From contig BTRK01000006.1 of the NCBI GenBank assembly GCA_036245805.1, positions 37,514,901 to 37,578,900 of the forward strand: 64,000 nt of DNA. Reading direction: 5' to 3'. A program made the translations under genes and the position numbers. Under the pieces are notes generated by a model. That model made no database searches. It worked only from the letters and a program-made list of their open reading frames with translations, and had not been told where the DNA came from. The DNA is from Pristionchus mayeri. Lineage: Eukaryota; Nematoda; Chromadorea; Rhabditida; Neodiplogasteridae. Shown in pieces: positions 32,829 through 45,100 of this stretch; the stretch's first letter is position 1, and every line of letters starts with the position of its first letter.

Positions 32829-35800
32829 TTAATCGGATTCATCGTCGCTGTCGCTGTCCAGGATGGGCTTGACGATGATCGGATGTTCGCGATTGGCGGA
32901 CAGAATCTGAGAAGCATCTGGTTAGACTCTGCTCTACGTGATCTAATTTTTTCTACTTACTTTATCATCCTTCAACTTTCCTGCTCATCATCTAATGATA
33001 GAAATCTTTTCCATTTCTCGTATTTTCATGCAAAAAGACGAACCTTGTGGATTGCTTCGCACTTGGGCTGCCATCCCGAGTACTGCTTCGGGTCTTCGCC
33101 CAATTCGACGAGCACTGCATTGGCTTGGAAGGCATCGAGCAGACTGAGACGACGCTTGCCCGGTCGCATCGTTGATCGATCACGGGAACCCCAACGGAGG
33201 GTGGGGTCGTAGCCTCCCATTGATGCGATCCACTGCAACAATCCCAATTAGATCCAATTTTTGCCCAAATACAAGGCTACATCGCAGTTTCACTAGCTAC
33301 CATGTTTACAAGATAGCACAAAATATCTTACGCGATCCCTCAACCAATCTCTCGCCGGTTTCTTGTGTCCTCTGGCACTTCTGGGCATCGAATCCGTGCT
33401 GCCGGGAGGACGACCTCTGCCTCTCTGAAGGAGAAAACTCGTAACACTTGTCGATATAAGGAACTTCACCGGTAGAATTTGAGCTCCTTCCTTCATATCC
33501 GAACGTTTCTTGACGGTCTTCTTATTGGCCTTGCCAGGCTAAAACGAGAAAAAATCGTTTTCATTTCTCATTCGAACGATTTGCAGTCCATTGTCTCACC
33601 TGATAAATGTAATCGGAATCTTCCTCATCCTCGCTCGGAGCATCGTCAAAATCATCGTCATCCTCGTCCTTCTCATCATTATCGTCGTCATCATTGCTAT
33701 TATTGAGGAATGCGTTGTACTCCTCTTCGGCCTCTCGATCCTCTTCATCTTCTTCTTCCTCCTCTTCATCATCGTCGCCTCCATTGATGAATGCATTGTA
33801 TTCATCCTCGGCATCTTTCTCATCGTCACTCTCATCACTGAGATCCGGATGGACGACGACGTCGTAGTGACTACGATCGGCCTGCAGTCTCTACAAAGGA
33901 TTAAGTTCATACTGCTTCCTCACTCATGGACTCTTCTATTAGTTGTATTTAAAAGTTCAGAAATGAGAAATTCTAGAATTGGGGCTTCCTTTCAATGCGT
34001 ACATTTGCATAACATCTAACGATAAATTGCAAAACTATGAGGAATCAACTCACGTCCTGAATGGCGGCAAACTTCGCCTCCCATCCCTTCAGTCCACTCG
34101 GGTCCACGCCCATCTCAATGAGGACGTTGTTAGCCTGGAAAGCGTCCAGCAGACTCAGTCGCTTCTGTCCCGGCTTAATTCTGGATCCAGGTTTAGTGTC
34201 CCAGCGAACGATGGGATCGTAGCCACCTCTAGAGGCGATCCACTGAAAAGGTAAGAGTTTATGGTGTTTTCTTGATATCATCAATGCACAGTATAATTTC
34301 AATAGGCGCCTATGCACTGTTTACTCCAAGACAGCAATTTAAGCATGCAGCTGAGGAACTTACTTTAGCCCTTGCGATGTCGTTATCTGATTTTTTCGGT
34401 GTCACCTTCTTGGGACCTCTCTTCGATGGCGTCTGAATTTAGGACATTCGTTCAATAAAAGGTCGAATTATAATCGCCCATTCTTAGCATGCAAAGTAAT
34501 GTGCTTTGTATGCCAAGAGAATAATAATTCCATGAAGAATAGCGATAAAATACTAACAGATTTAGCGGCGGCACGTTTGGCTCTGCGTGAAGGAGTCTGG
34601 AAAAATATATATTATTATGCCTGTGATGAGAGGGCAATCCAGTTTTGGTTTTCTCTTTCTCTTTTCTGTAAAGTTTTTACTCACAACTTCTGTTTCCTCT
34701 TCATCGTCATCATCTGATTTCTTTTTGCTCTTTTCGATCTTCGCGAGTTTGCTGGCTTTAGGATCTCGAGTACTCTTGCGAATCGGACTCTGTAAAAAAT
34801 CTTTAGTTATATTTATGTATCAACGAAATCTTCTAGTGCATGTTTCGCCCCTTACTGATCAACCGATCCATGAATTTATACAATTTGAACAAATCTGTCT
34901 GAACTGATATCATGCCTTGCCACTTCTCTATATTTTACTTGCAATTTCCCTCCGAAATCTCAATGATAAGATTTTGCTCACAATTTTCTTATCTTCATCG
35001 GATTCTTCATCACTGTTTTCATTATTCTTCGGTTTGACGATACTCGAATGTTCGCGATTGGCGAGAAGAATCTGAAAAAGGCGAATGATGGCGAATGACG
35101 AATGACGTCATAAAAGTACGGTACTTCAAATTTCGGCTTTTTTGAAACCGATAGAAGCGATTCAGAATCGGGGGTGTAAGCAAAAACTGCACTAAAACAT
35201 ATGTGTGGAGAGGAGTCGGTCGGCACTCTCTCATCTACTCGATAAGAATTGGATCATAAAGTAACAAAAGAACGGAACTGACATCGTGAATGGCTTCGCA
35301 CTTTGGTTGCCATCCAGAGAGATGTGTCGGATCTTCTCCCAACTCGATGAGCACGGCGTTTGCTTGGAAGGCGTCTAGCAAGCTGACACGACGCTTTCCA
35401 GGTCTCATCGAGGAACCTTCACGAGCTCCCCATCGAACCACCGGATCGAATCCACCTCGAGAGGCGATCCACTGCAAGCTCAGCATTGACAAACCAATTT
35501 ACGATATCAATTGAGTGTTTCAGCAGACCACTTGTGTACAGTATTCCAGCACATTTAACTATTAATGAACATAATCTTTACCGGATTGCACGATAGTAGA
35601 TAATCATACCTGATCCCGAGTAGTATCGCGAGCAGATTTCTTTTCTTTCTTCACTTTCTTGGGAGTACTGACGCTCTGTAATATCAATTATCGTAAAAGC
35701 TTAGCGATATTCATAGAGAAAGCGGGTAATGTTGTCTAGCTTCGACCAGGTGAAATGATCAAAGAAGAAGTGATAATACGACTATTAAATCATCCGTTAA

Positions 35801-36384
35801 ATACTTACTTTCTTGGGAGTCTTCTTCTCGGTATTTCTCTTGCGAGGCTGAAAATATATAATGATGAGAAATCTACGAACGCATCGACAGAAAATTAGCT
35901 CGTATCAATGATCACTATAGAATCTCAGTCTGTTATCTCACCTCATTCATGAAAAAATCGGAATCTTGCCCATCCTCGCTTGTTGGATTATCAATTTCGT
36001 CGTCATCATCCTCCGGTAAGGTATACTTTGGCGTGCGCGGAATATTCTGAAACAGAAGAAGTGAAGAACTATTTGAGTGAAAGGGCTTCAAAAATTGCTC
36101 GGAAACATACCTGATCCAGAATAGAATCACGTTTAGCCTTCTTTTCGAGCTTCCTTTTCTTGGGAGTGATATTGTCGACGCTCTAGAATTCGAACTATCA
36201 TAAAAGAGCATATGGACGAGGGGATAGTGCTATCTAGCTATGGCCAGATGATACACTGAAGAATGTTCACTGGAGTGTTGCAAAAAATAGAGTGTTGCAA
36301 AAAATATCGTATATCCATTCCACAATAAAAACTTACGCTCGTCGCAGCAGCTGAGCTCCGTCTTTTGGGCTGCACTCGAGCCAT
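32829..36384 (-). CDS. Modular nuclear-type protein with three 63-residue modules (unrecognised family)
   Basis: Sixteen exons: 36337-36384 (ATG), 36111-36182, 35942-36046, 35809-35847, 35610-35675, 35283-35471, 34982-35071, 34685-34789, 34558-34596, 34364-34432, 34054-34242, 33600-33890, 33470-33538, 33332-33424, 33044-33232 and 32829-32906 (stop). They give 576 aa. All exon lengths are multiples of three and all introns phase 0. Three exons of exactly 189 bases encode a module that begins WIASRGG and contains LLDAFQAN and a GW...K...AI end. Two exons encode IL-ANREH...IVKP. Other exons are Lys/Arg-rich (TPKKRKLEKK, an NLS-like run), strongly acidic (97 residues at 33600-33890), or contain RGRGRPPGS, an AT-hook-like motif. 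A chromatin or nuclear role is inferred from composition only. CTTCAG directly precedes the ATG and may be a trans-splice acceptor. Confidence 0.85.
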
Positions 36385-37150
36385 CTGAAGTTTACTCATT
36401 TCTAATCACGGAGAGCAAACATAGTACGGTGAATGATAACACGAGAGGAAGCAAATATTACCAGATAGGGATATGAATTGATAAGTATGATTAGTAGGAA
36501 TATTCGAAAACATATATGATAAATTAAATGCACAAAATAAGTGCCTGAGAGCGCAGGGAGACCCCGAACCTAGACTAAGAAAATATCTGCACTGGAACAT
36601 AGCTCGAGATCGGAATGCGAACTGGAACCATAAATACTGAATAGCCGACAGAGAGTGGAAGCGGCTCACCATAACAACGAACCCCCTGGCGAGCCTGATA
36701 GATTCTAGTGAGAAATGCTTTTCCTTTAGGCCGACATTGCGGGAAAATAAGGCTCTTGTGTGCTTGTTTGCGAATTGACTGTTTGAAGTGATGATTCATG
36801 TGACCATTCAAGGCGGGAGAATGATACCACTATCAATCAATTGACCAGTGAATGAATGAGTATCATAATTAGTTCTACTTTTAAAAAATTACAAGGAGAT
36901 TACAAAACCCATTACAAATAAGATTAATGCAAAGATAACGGTAACGGCTTGAAAATATGATTATCGCGCCAACCTTGCGTGAGAAAATAATGAAGTATTG
37001 CGAACTGAAGTATTATTGTGTGAGAAACTACGGTAGAGTGCGCCTCATGCAGGGTGTCGTTTAATATTTCTAGCCTATCCACGTTGTGCCCAGTCTGTTT
37101 CAAGTGAAGATTTTTTTAGAGACAGCGGTACGAACCTATGGTAAACAGAA
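36385..37150. promoter_or_regulatory. Divergent intergenic region
   Basis: About 770 bases separate two divergently transcribed genes (ATG at 36384 on minus, ATG at 37151 on plus). It must hold both promoters or leaders. I see no recognisable core promoter element. Confidence 0.5.
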
Positions 37151-40100
37151 ATGGACTCGCGAAAATCGAAGATCCTAGTTCGATACGACGAAATATTCAG
37201 TGAGGTGAGCAGCAAAGTCCGTTTCCACTCACCATCTTCGAATCTCGGGTGATCTAATGCGAGATCGTCTAATGTTCAGGATGCCCCGGACGACGATCTG
37301 TACTGGGACGAGATATTCCTGCTCAAACCCAACACAGAGTACTTACTGGACAAATTGAAAGGATTATCAGTCGATGCGCTTACAGAGAAGAAGGTACGAT
37401 GTCAGATAATTAACGAATTCTTGCCATCTCACTTCAATCTATTTGTCCAAATGAGATTGGTGATCAAAAACGTCTCCAGGGTTCACTCCGGCGTCTTGTC
37501 GAGCGAAGCTCCGTGTGCGTGTCGAATGAGACATCAGTCGCCGTCTACAATGCTTGTCAGGTAAGTCACTTGGCATAAATATTTGTCAAAGCAGTTGTAG
37601 TCGTCATAGGAGTGTCTTTCAATGCATCAATTGCATCAGTACTCCACTGCAGACATTCGTCGTGCTTCTGGAACAGGCTTGCGCTCAGTTCGGGCTAACA
37701 AGGGCCATCGAGATCCTATTTGACGATGCTCAGAGATGCTTCACGGTTAGTATACTATATTCTCCTGGATTTTGGCCATCTTTTCACTATTGTATCCAGT
37801 TCAATGCACCCCGATTTACATTAATGTAGCCCAAAATGAAGTGCCCTTGATTACTGTAATCACAGTATTGTTAATTCCAGGCGTTTCTTCGTCGTTTCTA
37901 CTTCTTCATCGTCGAGCCAGTTCAGACGGATCTTAAAACCATCGCGATCCACTTCACAGAGAGACTCGTCCTCCTCCACTCAACGGTGATCGATCAATAT
38001 CACACTAGTCACCCTTTTTACGCGACCTTTTACATCCACGTTGATTGACAATGGATGAGAACCAATTGATCTCCCATCATGGCTTAGATTCAGATCCAAT
38101 CAGTCTAACTAATGATATTCTAGACGGACGAGCTATCGCTGATATCCTCTCTCGTCTTCGCCCCCGCATTGGATGTCTTCATCGCAGTCTTCGCCCAGTC
38201 GGATGTGTTGACTGGATTGGGTAGACATTCACGTGAGTTTTCTGCCCTAATTTTGATCTAATTTAATCGTCGACTCTACATGAATTGCCGTATTGAGATC
38301 ATAATGACATTTTAAGTGCGTAATTCATATTATTATTCCAGTTCGTTCGCTGTCGGTGATGCTGGCGAGAGTGAAGGGCTACGACGAGAAGAACAACGTT
38401 CTCGTCCAGAAGTTCGCCTCCGTCCACGATGAGATGGCACTCCAAGTAAGGTTCTTGCTGGTGGTATAATTTTTCTACTACAAAGGACAACCATATCTAC
38501 AGTACTTTAGTTGTTTTTTAGCATGCGCGTAAACAACACCACAAGTAATGCTCATTGCGACTGTTATTTGTTGATTGCGGAAGCATGCGAAATAGTAGCG
38601 TAATCCGCTTACTCGTGAGAAATCGAAAATGGGATAGAAATGAGAAACGGAGAGATAGCGATATGAAAACTAACAATTTCAGGGACTTGCTCAACTGATT
38701 CTCGAGCAAATCGAAGTATCGAATGAGACGTCGGCGCTGCGAATCTCGGGAAGCAGTGAGGGGCTACTCTCGAGAATCTCATCGATGTTTTCGGGAGCGA
38801 AGAAAAACATGTCGGAACTCAAGCAAACCATTATCATATCTATCACCATAAACACATCAGTAAAAACGTTTCATAGGGAACTAACGACCTTTCGGGGAAC
38901 TAAAACAGATAAGTCAGAGCTTGAAAGAACATGCTCTTTATCAAAATCAAAATCAAATGTCGCTTTGCAGAGAAATGATGCAAGCGAACCACGACCCCTC
39001 CCTCGATTTGCCGTGTCTCTTCATCTTCTTCGAGGCTATTCGATTCAACAAAACCTTCGTCAGCACCATCCTCACTGTACGGTTGCAACTTTTATACGTT
39101 TTTTAAGATAAAATATGAGGTAAAATATGCAAATTCGCTTACGATATGTTGATGCACTAGGTCGGATGATCACCGATGGTAACCTACTGGATGATAACCA
39201 ACAAATAAACCCTCCTGTGTAACTTTCACAGAATCATTTTTGACACTTTGGGAACCTTCTGTGAAAATTCTACAGAAGGGTCGATTTTTTTGGTTATCAT
39301 CCAGTAGGTTACCATCCGACGGTGATCATCCGACCTAGTGCCTGTGTTGAACGACCTGAATTATTGCAGACTCGATCATCTCTCGACTCAACAGCAGAGG
39401 AAAAGGAACGATCTCTGCTTCTTCGCCACTTCTTCACATTCTGCTCGCTGATGTTTGAGGAAAACAAAGGTTATCTATTTATTTCCGTTTTGTCTCGACA
39501 GTAAATAGTGCGAGGGCGACACAGCTAGTGGCTCTCGAAAATAAGGTTGAACACTTTCTTCTATTAATATGCCCAGATTAACTATTGGACAGTCGACAAT
39601 CAGAGTAGTATGAAAATGAACTCTGATTTCAGGTGATCCTGGTCTCTTCTCTGGCCGTCTTTGTCTTCTCTCGTTGCTTCGTCTCACCGACGACGTCTTC
39701 GTGCAGAATACCCTCCACGACCCACACAACATCAGCGTCGTCCCTCTCTTCCGACCAGCCATGCTGCATCGAGCGGGTTAGCAATGGTGTTCTAGCGGCA
39801 TTTCTACTTCTAAATTACAGATTTTACATTTTCTTTCTATTAGAGGTCATGTTTTAGAAAAATTGTGATGACCTTCTGAATTTTTTTTTAAGTTCACGGC
39901 TATACTTTAGCTCTGTTCGACTGCAAGAGACCCACGTGCACTCTCGGTAGCACTGCACTCGATCTCATTACGGAACTGCTCGTATCTCACTTGAGAATCG
40001 GCTATCCCCTCGAGTTCCACGAGTAAGTCAATTTCTTAGACTACGCTCTATTAGGTACTCACTCAGGCTTTCGTTGGGCATCGTCCATCGCATTCTCGCC

Positions 40101-41140
40101 TATCAGAAGAATCGATGCATCCGAATGAGCCACTGGCAACCGCTGTTCAATGGTATGCTATTTTTTGCTCAGGCTGAGTAGCATGATAATACCTTTGCTT
40201 GCTAACAAGTCCCTCTTCAGCGATGCTTTCCCTCATGCGCTTTCTGCTGTCCCACGAGACGAAGTTCTCCATTTCGATCTTCCCTCTCTGCTTCCGCATT
40301 ATAATCGTCGTCAATCTCTTCCTCACATTCGGCGACACTTTCCTTCCCTCGGGAGAAGCCTACGATCTGCTCTATTATGAACTGGTGAGACAATGAATGA
40401 CTTTGAGATAGAATTGATAAGACGAAGTGTACGAACAAATTGAAGGTGCGTCAAGAGGCTGTGTTCAGCCAGTTGAATGAGGCTGTTGAGCGACGACTAG
40501 CGAAGGATGACAAGTCTGACGATTGGTGAGTGAAGTCGTTAATATTCTAGAGATCGTGAAAAATTCTTGGTGAACTGGGCGCTTCAGGGAGATGGCTGGT
40601 CGCGTGAAGAGCCATCTCGTGAATCCCTCTATCATCATCAACACGGTCAAAGATAAGATCGCAAAGACGGATGGAAATCTGGAGCACGAACAGGTCGGTA
40701 AAAACTGAACAGAACTGTCGAAAGCCGCTACTTCCTGGAAGAAATACTAAATAGGGAACTGAAATTATCCTATAGGAAACTGACATTTGCTCTTACGTTA
40801 TGCAGTCGTTTCCTACAATTTCTTGACTTGGTGGGTAGGAGTAGAACGATTCCAAGGCGACGGAGATGGCAATGTTAGATAGACACAACGAGGAAGAAAA
40901 ACACGTCGGACACTCCTAAGATTGCAGATCATCGATCTGATTCGTGCCTCGTTCGAGACACTCTCACTCAAGTTGTACGATGGACTGACGACGGTCGCCC
41001 CCTACGATGACTCCGTGCACATTCCCTTCTTCCTCCTCATTGCAACGACACTTCAGAGTGAAGCAGAGAAGAGAAAGATTACTGATGGAGTATTCGAATA
41101 CTCCCGACTAGTCGGGAATCTCAGCAATATCCAGGACTGA
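37151..41140 (+). CDS. ARMH3: Armadillo-like helical domain protein 3 (ARMH3/C10orf76, DUF1741)
   Basis: Exons: 37151-37204, 37280-37393, 37456-37560, 37653-37745, 37881-37985, 38124-38232, 38342-38445, 38683-38867 (end uncertain, 38810 is also in phase), 38971-39076, 39370-39469, 39633-39776, 39893-40022, 40067-40152, 40221-40384, 40446-40525, 40588-40693 and 40928-41140. They total about 665 aa, close to the vertebrate protein. Recognisable pieces are YWDEIFLLKPN near the N-terminus, LGIVHRILAYQKNRCI, and NLFLTFGDTFLP with AYDLLYYEL towards the C-terminus. These match the family DUF1741, whose human member acts at the Golgi with PI4KB and GBF1. It is an alpha-helical cytosolic protein without a signal peptide. 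The intron 39077-39369 holds a small inverted-repeat element, and two introns end in AAG. Confidence 0.85.
39154..39341. mobile_element. 188-bp MITE-like element in an ARMH3 intron
   Basis: Terminal inverted repeats of about 52 bases (39154-39206 and 39290-39341) share GGTAACCTACTGGATGATAA except for a few changes. The interior is non-coding and AT-rich. Confidence 0.7.
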
Positions 41141-42173
41141 TCCTACACTATCTCCTCTCTTTCTGTTAGCTCATCTTTGATCATTCCATCCTTTCATCTC
41201 TTTCTCTCTCCCTCTTCCTGCTCCTGTGATAAGCCGGGCTTGCCCCCACATTCTTATCAGCGGATCGCCCCATATCTCCATATCTCCTCACACCCGATCA
41301 CAAACTACGTTCGCTAGGACCATTTTTATAGAGCTGAATCGATCCACGATTATCATGCCCAGCGTATCCATAGTATTTACCAGGTGTTCAACAGAGTCTT
41401 GCTTTATCAGCCCTTGTACAAAAGAGATATCCGTAGATTATTTATTACTGCTCATTTGACAGAAGTTGCCTTAGCACTTTTAACATACGGCTTTGTCTAC
41501 TCACATTCTTTGGGTCTAACCACTTTCACTTATCGTTTGCTCTCTGCTGCCTTATAAATGATCAATCCACGTCGTTTCGTCATTTGCTCGGTATAAAGTG
41601 TGCTGAACTAGCATCGACTGTTCCTGTCGAGTACACGGTCAAACCCAGTCTCTCTCGACTATCGCTTCCTCTATCTTTCTCTTTCTCTTCTCTCCATTTG
41701 ACTGCCCTTTCGACCCTCTCCTCGTTTCTCGCCTCCAACCGATAGACCGTCTCGTATCACGCCATCCCTCACCATTTCTGTCGCGTTTCGATGGATTTGT
41801 CCGCCCCAAAGCATCATTTCGTTGCAGTTTATCAAGCATTTTCGTATACAGGATTTGTAGTGGAGCCATTTCCATGAGATAAGCATAGCAGTCCGACCTT
41901 GAAATAGTTCCCTGGCCGTTTTTCTCCCCACGTGGCTGTCCTTCACTTTTCACATCATACTCATTAACTCGATCTATTGAAAAAAATCTATCTCGTTATA
42001 TGTGTTTCCTTGCAAAAGACTTCGCCGATTACTGATCTATACTCGATTATCTGCAAGTCTTATCATCTCGTCTATTTTATTATCAATAACACGCTCATGC
42101 CAATGGGCTGATTCTGGAAAACTTTCGAGCTTCGCCTTTAAAAGGCTGTTTTTCAGGGTAAATCTCGGTCCGA
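41141..42173. other. Intergenic between ARMH3 and acetoacetyl-CoA synthetase
   Basis: Pyrimidine-rich in the first part (41150-41230 and 41640-41720). Open frames on the minus strand at 41640-41953 are by-products of that skew. A T-rich acceptor-like TTTTTCAG ends at 42156, 18 bases before the next ATG. Confidence 0.5.
42143..42156 (+). promoter_or_regulatory. Candidate SL trans-splice acceptor
   Basis: GGCTGTTTTTCAG immediately precedes a short leader and the ATG at 42174. The nematode spliced-leader acceptor has this form, but an ordinary 5' UTR intron would look the same. Confidence 0.4.
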
Positions 42174-45100
42174 ATGGCGCCGATCACAGATTCGAATGGG
42201 AATGGAACGGCGAAGTCGTCGCTCTACGTTCCCTCCGGAATGGGCAAGGCTGAGGATGCTCTCAGACAGGCCATCAACAAGAACATCGGAGCAAACATCG
42301 GTAATTCAACACTTGAAATTGGAAAAATGTTGATACGCTTCTTTCCTATTTTCGAAAATTTCATCTATTTCAAATTTTACGGCTGTAAAAATAGCATGGA
42401 ACGATACCATGCTCCTATTTAGGTCCCGACTACAACTCTCTGCACAAATGGTCCTGCGAGAACTACGGAGAATTCTGGAATCAGATGGCAATCTTCGCTG
42501 ACGTTCAATTCACTGGAGAGTGCAAAGAGGTTAGGGTCTGTTTGGTTTTCCACTTATTCATCATTAAAAAGAGGCCATTTAAAAAATCGATGATTTTTGA
42601 AAACAATTAAACGATTTAAATGACAAAAAAATGGTTCTTCAGTTCGTCGAGCCTGGCAATATCGCCTCTCTGCCTGGCTGGTTCGTTGGCCGAAAGCTGA
42701 ACTACACTGAGAACTGCTTGTCGAGAGGAAAGGGGACGGACGCGGCATTCATCACTGCGTGTGAGTAGTTGGCGAACTTTAGAAGTAAACGTGCAAGTAA
42801 ACGAATGTAGGACAGTTTTAGTCAACTTCCTTGCATCACTGAACCTTTTCCTTCCCTCACTCCACACAGTTTCCATAGGATCAGATAGGAAGAGAGATAG
42901 GAGATTGGCAGAGAAAAAGAGTTTCTTGCTAAACTTCCGCACATGCTTTACGATCTGTGTCGAAAATTGATCGCAACGAGATCGAGAGCCAAATCGTGGA
43001 GGTTGTGAAATAGTTAGGCAAATCAAATATTTCCAGATAATGCCACGGAATTCGTCACCCACACCTACAATAACTTTAGAAGAGACGTTGAGAGACTGGC
43101 AAGACAACTCAGAGGCATGGGCGTCACCTCGGTTAGACCATTGAGTTTTAAAGCTTCAGAAGGAAATTGAGCTCAGAACATTGACCAGATGGTTTAGAAA
43201 GAGTGTCCCATAATGCGACTTACCTTGCTACTTGAAGGGAGAGGGCGTCTGCGGATTTCTGCCGAACACATATGAAACGGCTGTTGCTATGTTCGCAACT
43301 GCAGCTATCGGTGAGCAAAATGTGCATCGAGTATTATTTGACTATTATTGAAAATAAGATTTTGTAAATTTTCCATCTGTTTGAAGACTGATGTATCAGT
43401 TTTTATCTTTCTCAGCGGCGCTTATAGTGTTGCAGCAGAAGAAATTTGGGTGATTCGTGAACAGTGTGAGCACAATGCACAGATGAACGTTGCGGAACAC
43501 TAGACATGAGACATCCTCAAACACCGCCTTCTCTGTTAAAAATAATGCGTATATTTAATTAAGTTTTTCAGTTTTAAAACGCACGAAGAAATTTGTAGTA
43601 TTCATGCATACATCGATAACAAAAATCAAAAATAATTAAATTATTATTGCGCATTCCATTTCAAATGTTTACAGCTATTTGTATTACAGGCGCAGTCTGG
43701 AGCTCGGCGTCCGTTGACTTCGGACCACGTGGTGTTCTCGATCGGTTCAGTCAGGTAAGGGATGGAGAGTAAGAGAGAAAGAGGTGACGAATAGTGATCG
43801 GTGAAAGCTGATATCAATTAGTAAAAGAACCTGTTCCTGCGTTCTCTCCCGATAATAGGATACGATAGCAGCTAGGGAGATTTTTTGTTGTTGAAAGTAA
43901 TCGTTGAAAAAATCTACTAAAATATTATTAATTAAATTTATAATAAAAATGTAAATACCGTCATTATAGGTGAAGCCTCGCGTTCTCTTCACCGTAGACG
44001 CCGTCAAATACAAGGGGAAACTGTTTGAGTTGCACGAGAAGATCAACGAAGTCGTCGAAGGTACGACCCTCTTGAGACACTGAAATCTGAACTGAATTTT
44101 CAGAGCTCTCGGCCAATTGTGGATTGGAGAAGGTAATTATCTTCAAGCACCTCCGACCACAGGATGGATCTCCCCGAGGCGATGGTGAGACCCGTTTGAT
44201 TTGTTGGCCTATGAGTAGAGACAACGAGAACATCTTGATCTTCTTTTGCATCTCGGACAGTTTTCCATTGTATCTGAAGGCACGATCATGAAGATTCGCC
44301 TGTTCACACGGAATATTATTTTTAATTTTTGCAGACGCCTTCTCAAGTGTAGTTCGATCGAAACTTGTGAAATACAGCGATCTGCAGTTCGAAAAACTCT
44401 CTGAGGAGAAGTTCGAGTACACTCAGGTATGAATTCGGAAGAAGGCACAAATTTCGTTAAATCCGTTCATTTAAAATTGCTCTTTCACCTCATGGAAATT
44501 TATGACAGGTTCCCTTCTCGGCTCCTCTCTTCATCATGTTCTCCTCCGGGACTACGGGTATTCCGAAGGCAATCGTCCATTCAGTCGGAGTGAGTCAATA
44601 ATTTGTTTTCCAACTGTTTCTGTAAATGAGCAATGTGTCTAATTTTGGGAGGAATATAGGAGTGATTTTAAGATTAAGTTTGATATATATGTGCATATAC
44701 AATTCTAAATTTAAGGGTACTCTTCTGAAGCACGCGGAGGAGCATTTGATCCAAGGGGATGGAAGACCGACCGATCGAATGCTCTTCTACACGACGTGCG
44801 GATGGATGATGTGGAATTGGCTGATGACGTTCACTTATGTAGGAGGTGAGTAGATTGATTCGGAATTAAGATTGATATGAATATATCGTGAACAGTTTGA
44901 CAGAGCGCATTAGAACGAATCAATTGATGTCTGCATCAAGAACTTCTCAACTATTCAGTTAATCACCAAGTAGGGTGAAAATAGACCAGTATTTGATAGA
45001 AGGCTAACGTTGGCATGAACGAGCTCTCGGAAATGTTGCACGTTCTTAGACGTAGAGTAATCATTTAGAAAATATGTTTATTAGTTCGAGCATCCGCATA

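Larger units (their letters stand above)
30145..33912. repeat. 1884-bp direct tandem duplication
   Basis: Copy 1 is about 30145-32028 and copy 2 about 32029-33912, with period 1884. By eye they differ at only one base pair (C near 30289 against G near 32173, with the same flanks). The junction shares only a TG dinucleotide with the outer flanks. The unit carries the last five exons and 3' UTR of the gene at 32829-36384. The near identity implies a very recent event or an assembly artefact. Confidence 0.95.

Noticed and set aside
39502..39545. Extra 44-base ARMH3 exon
   Set aside because: It has splice-like ends, but including it breaks the frame. The exon ending at 39469 joins 39633 directly in phase, giving ENKGDPGLFSGRL.
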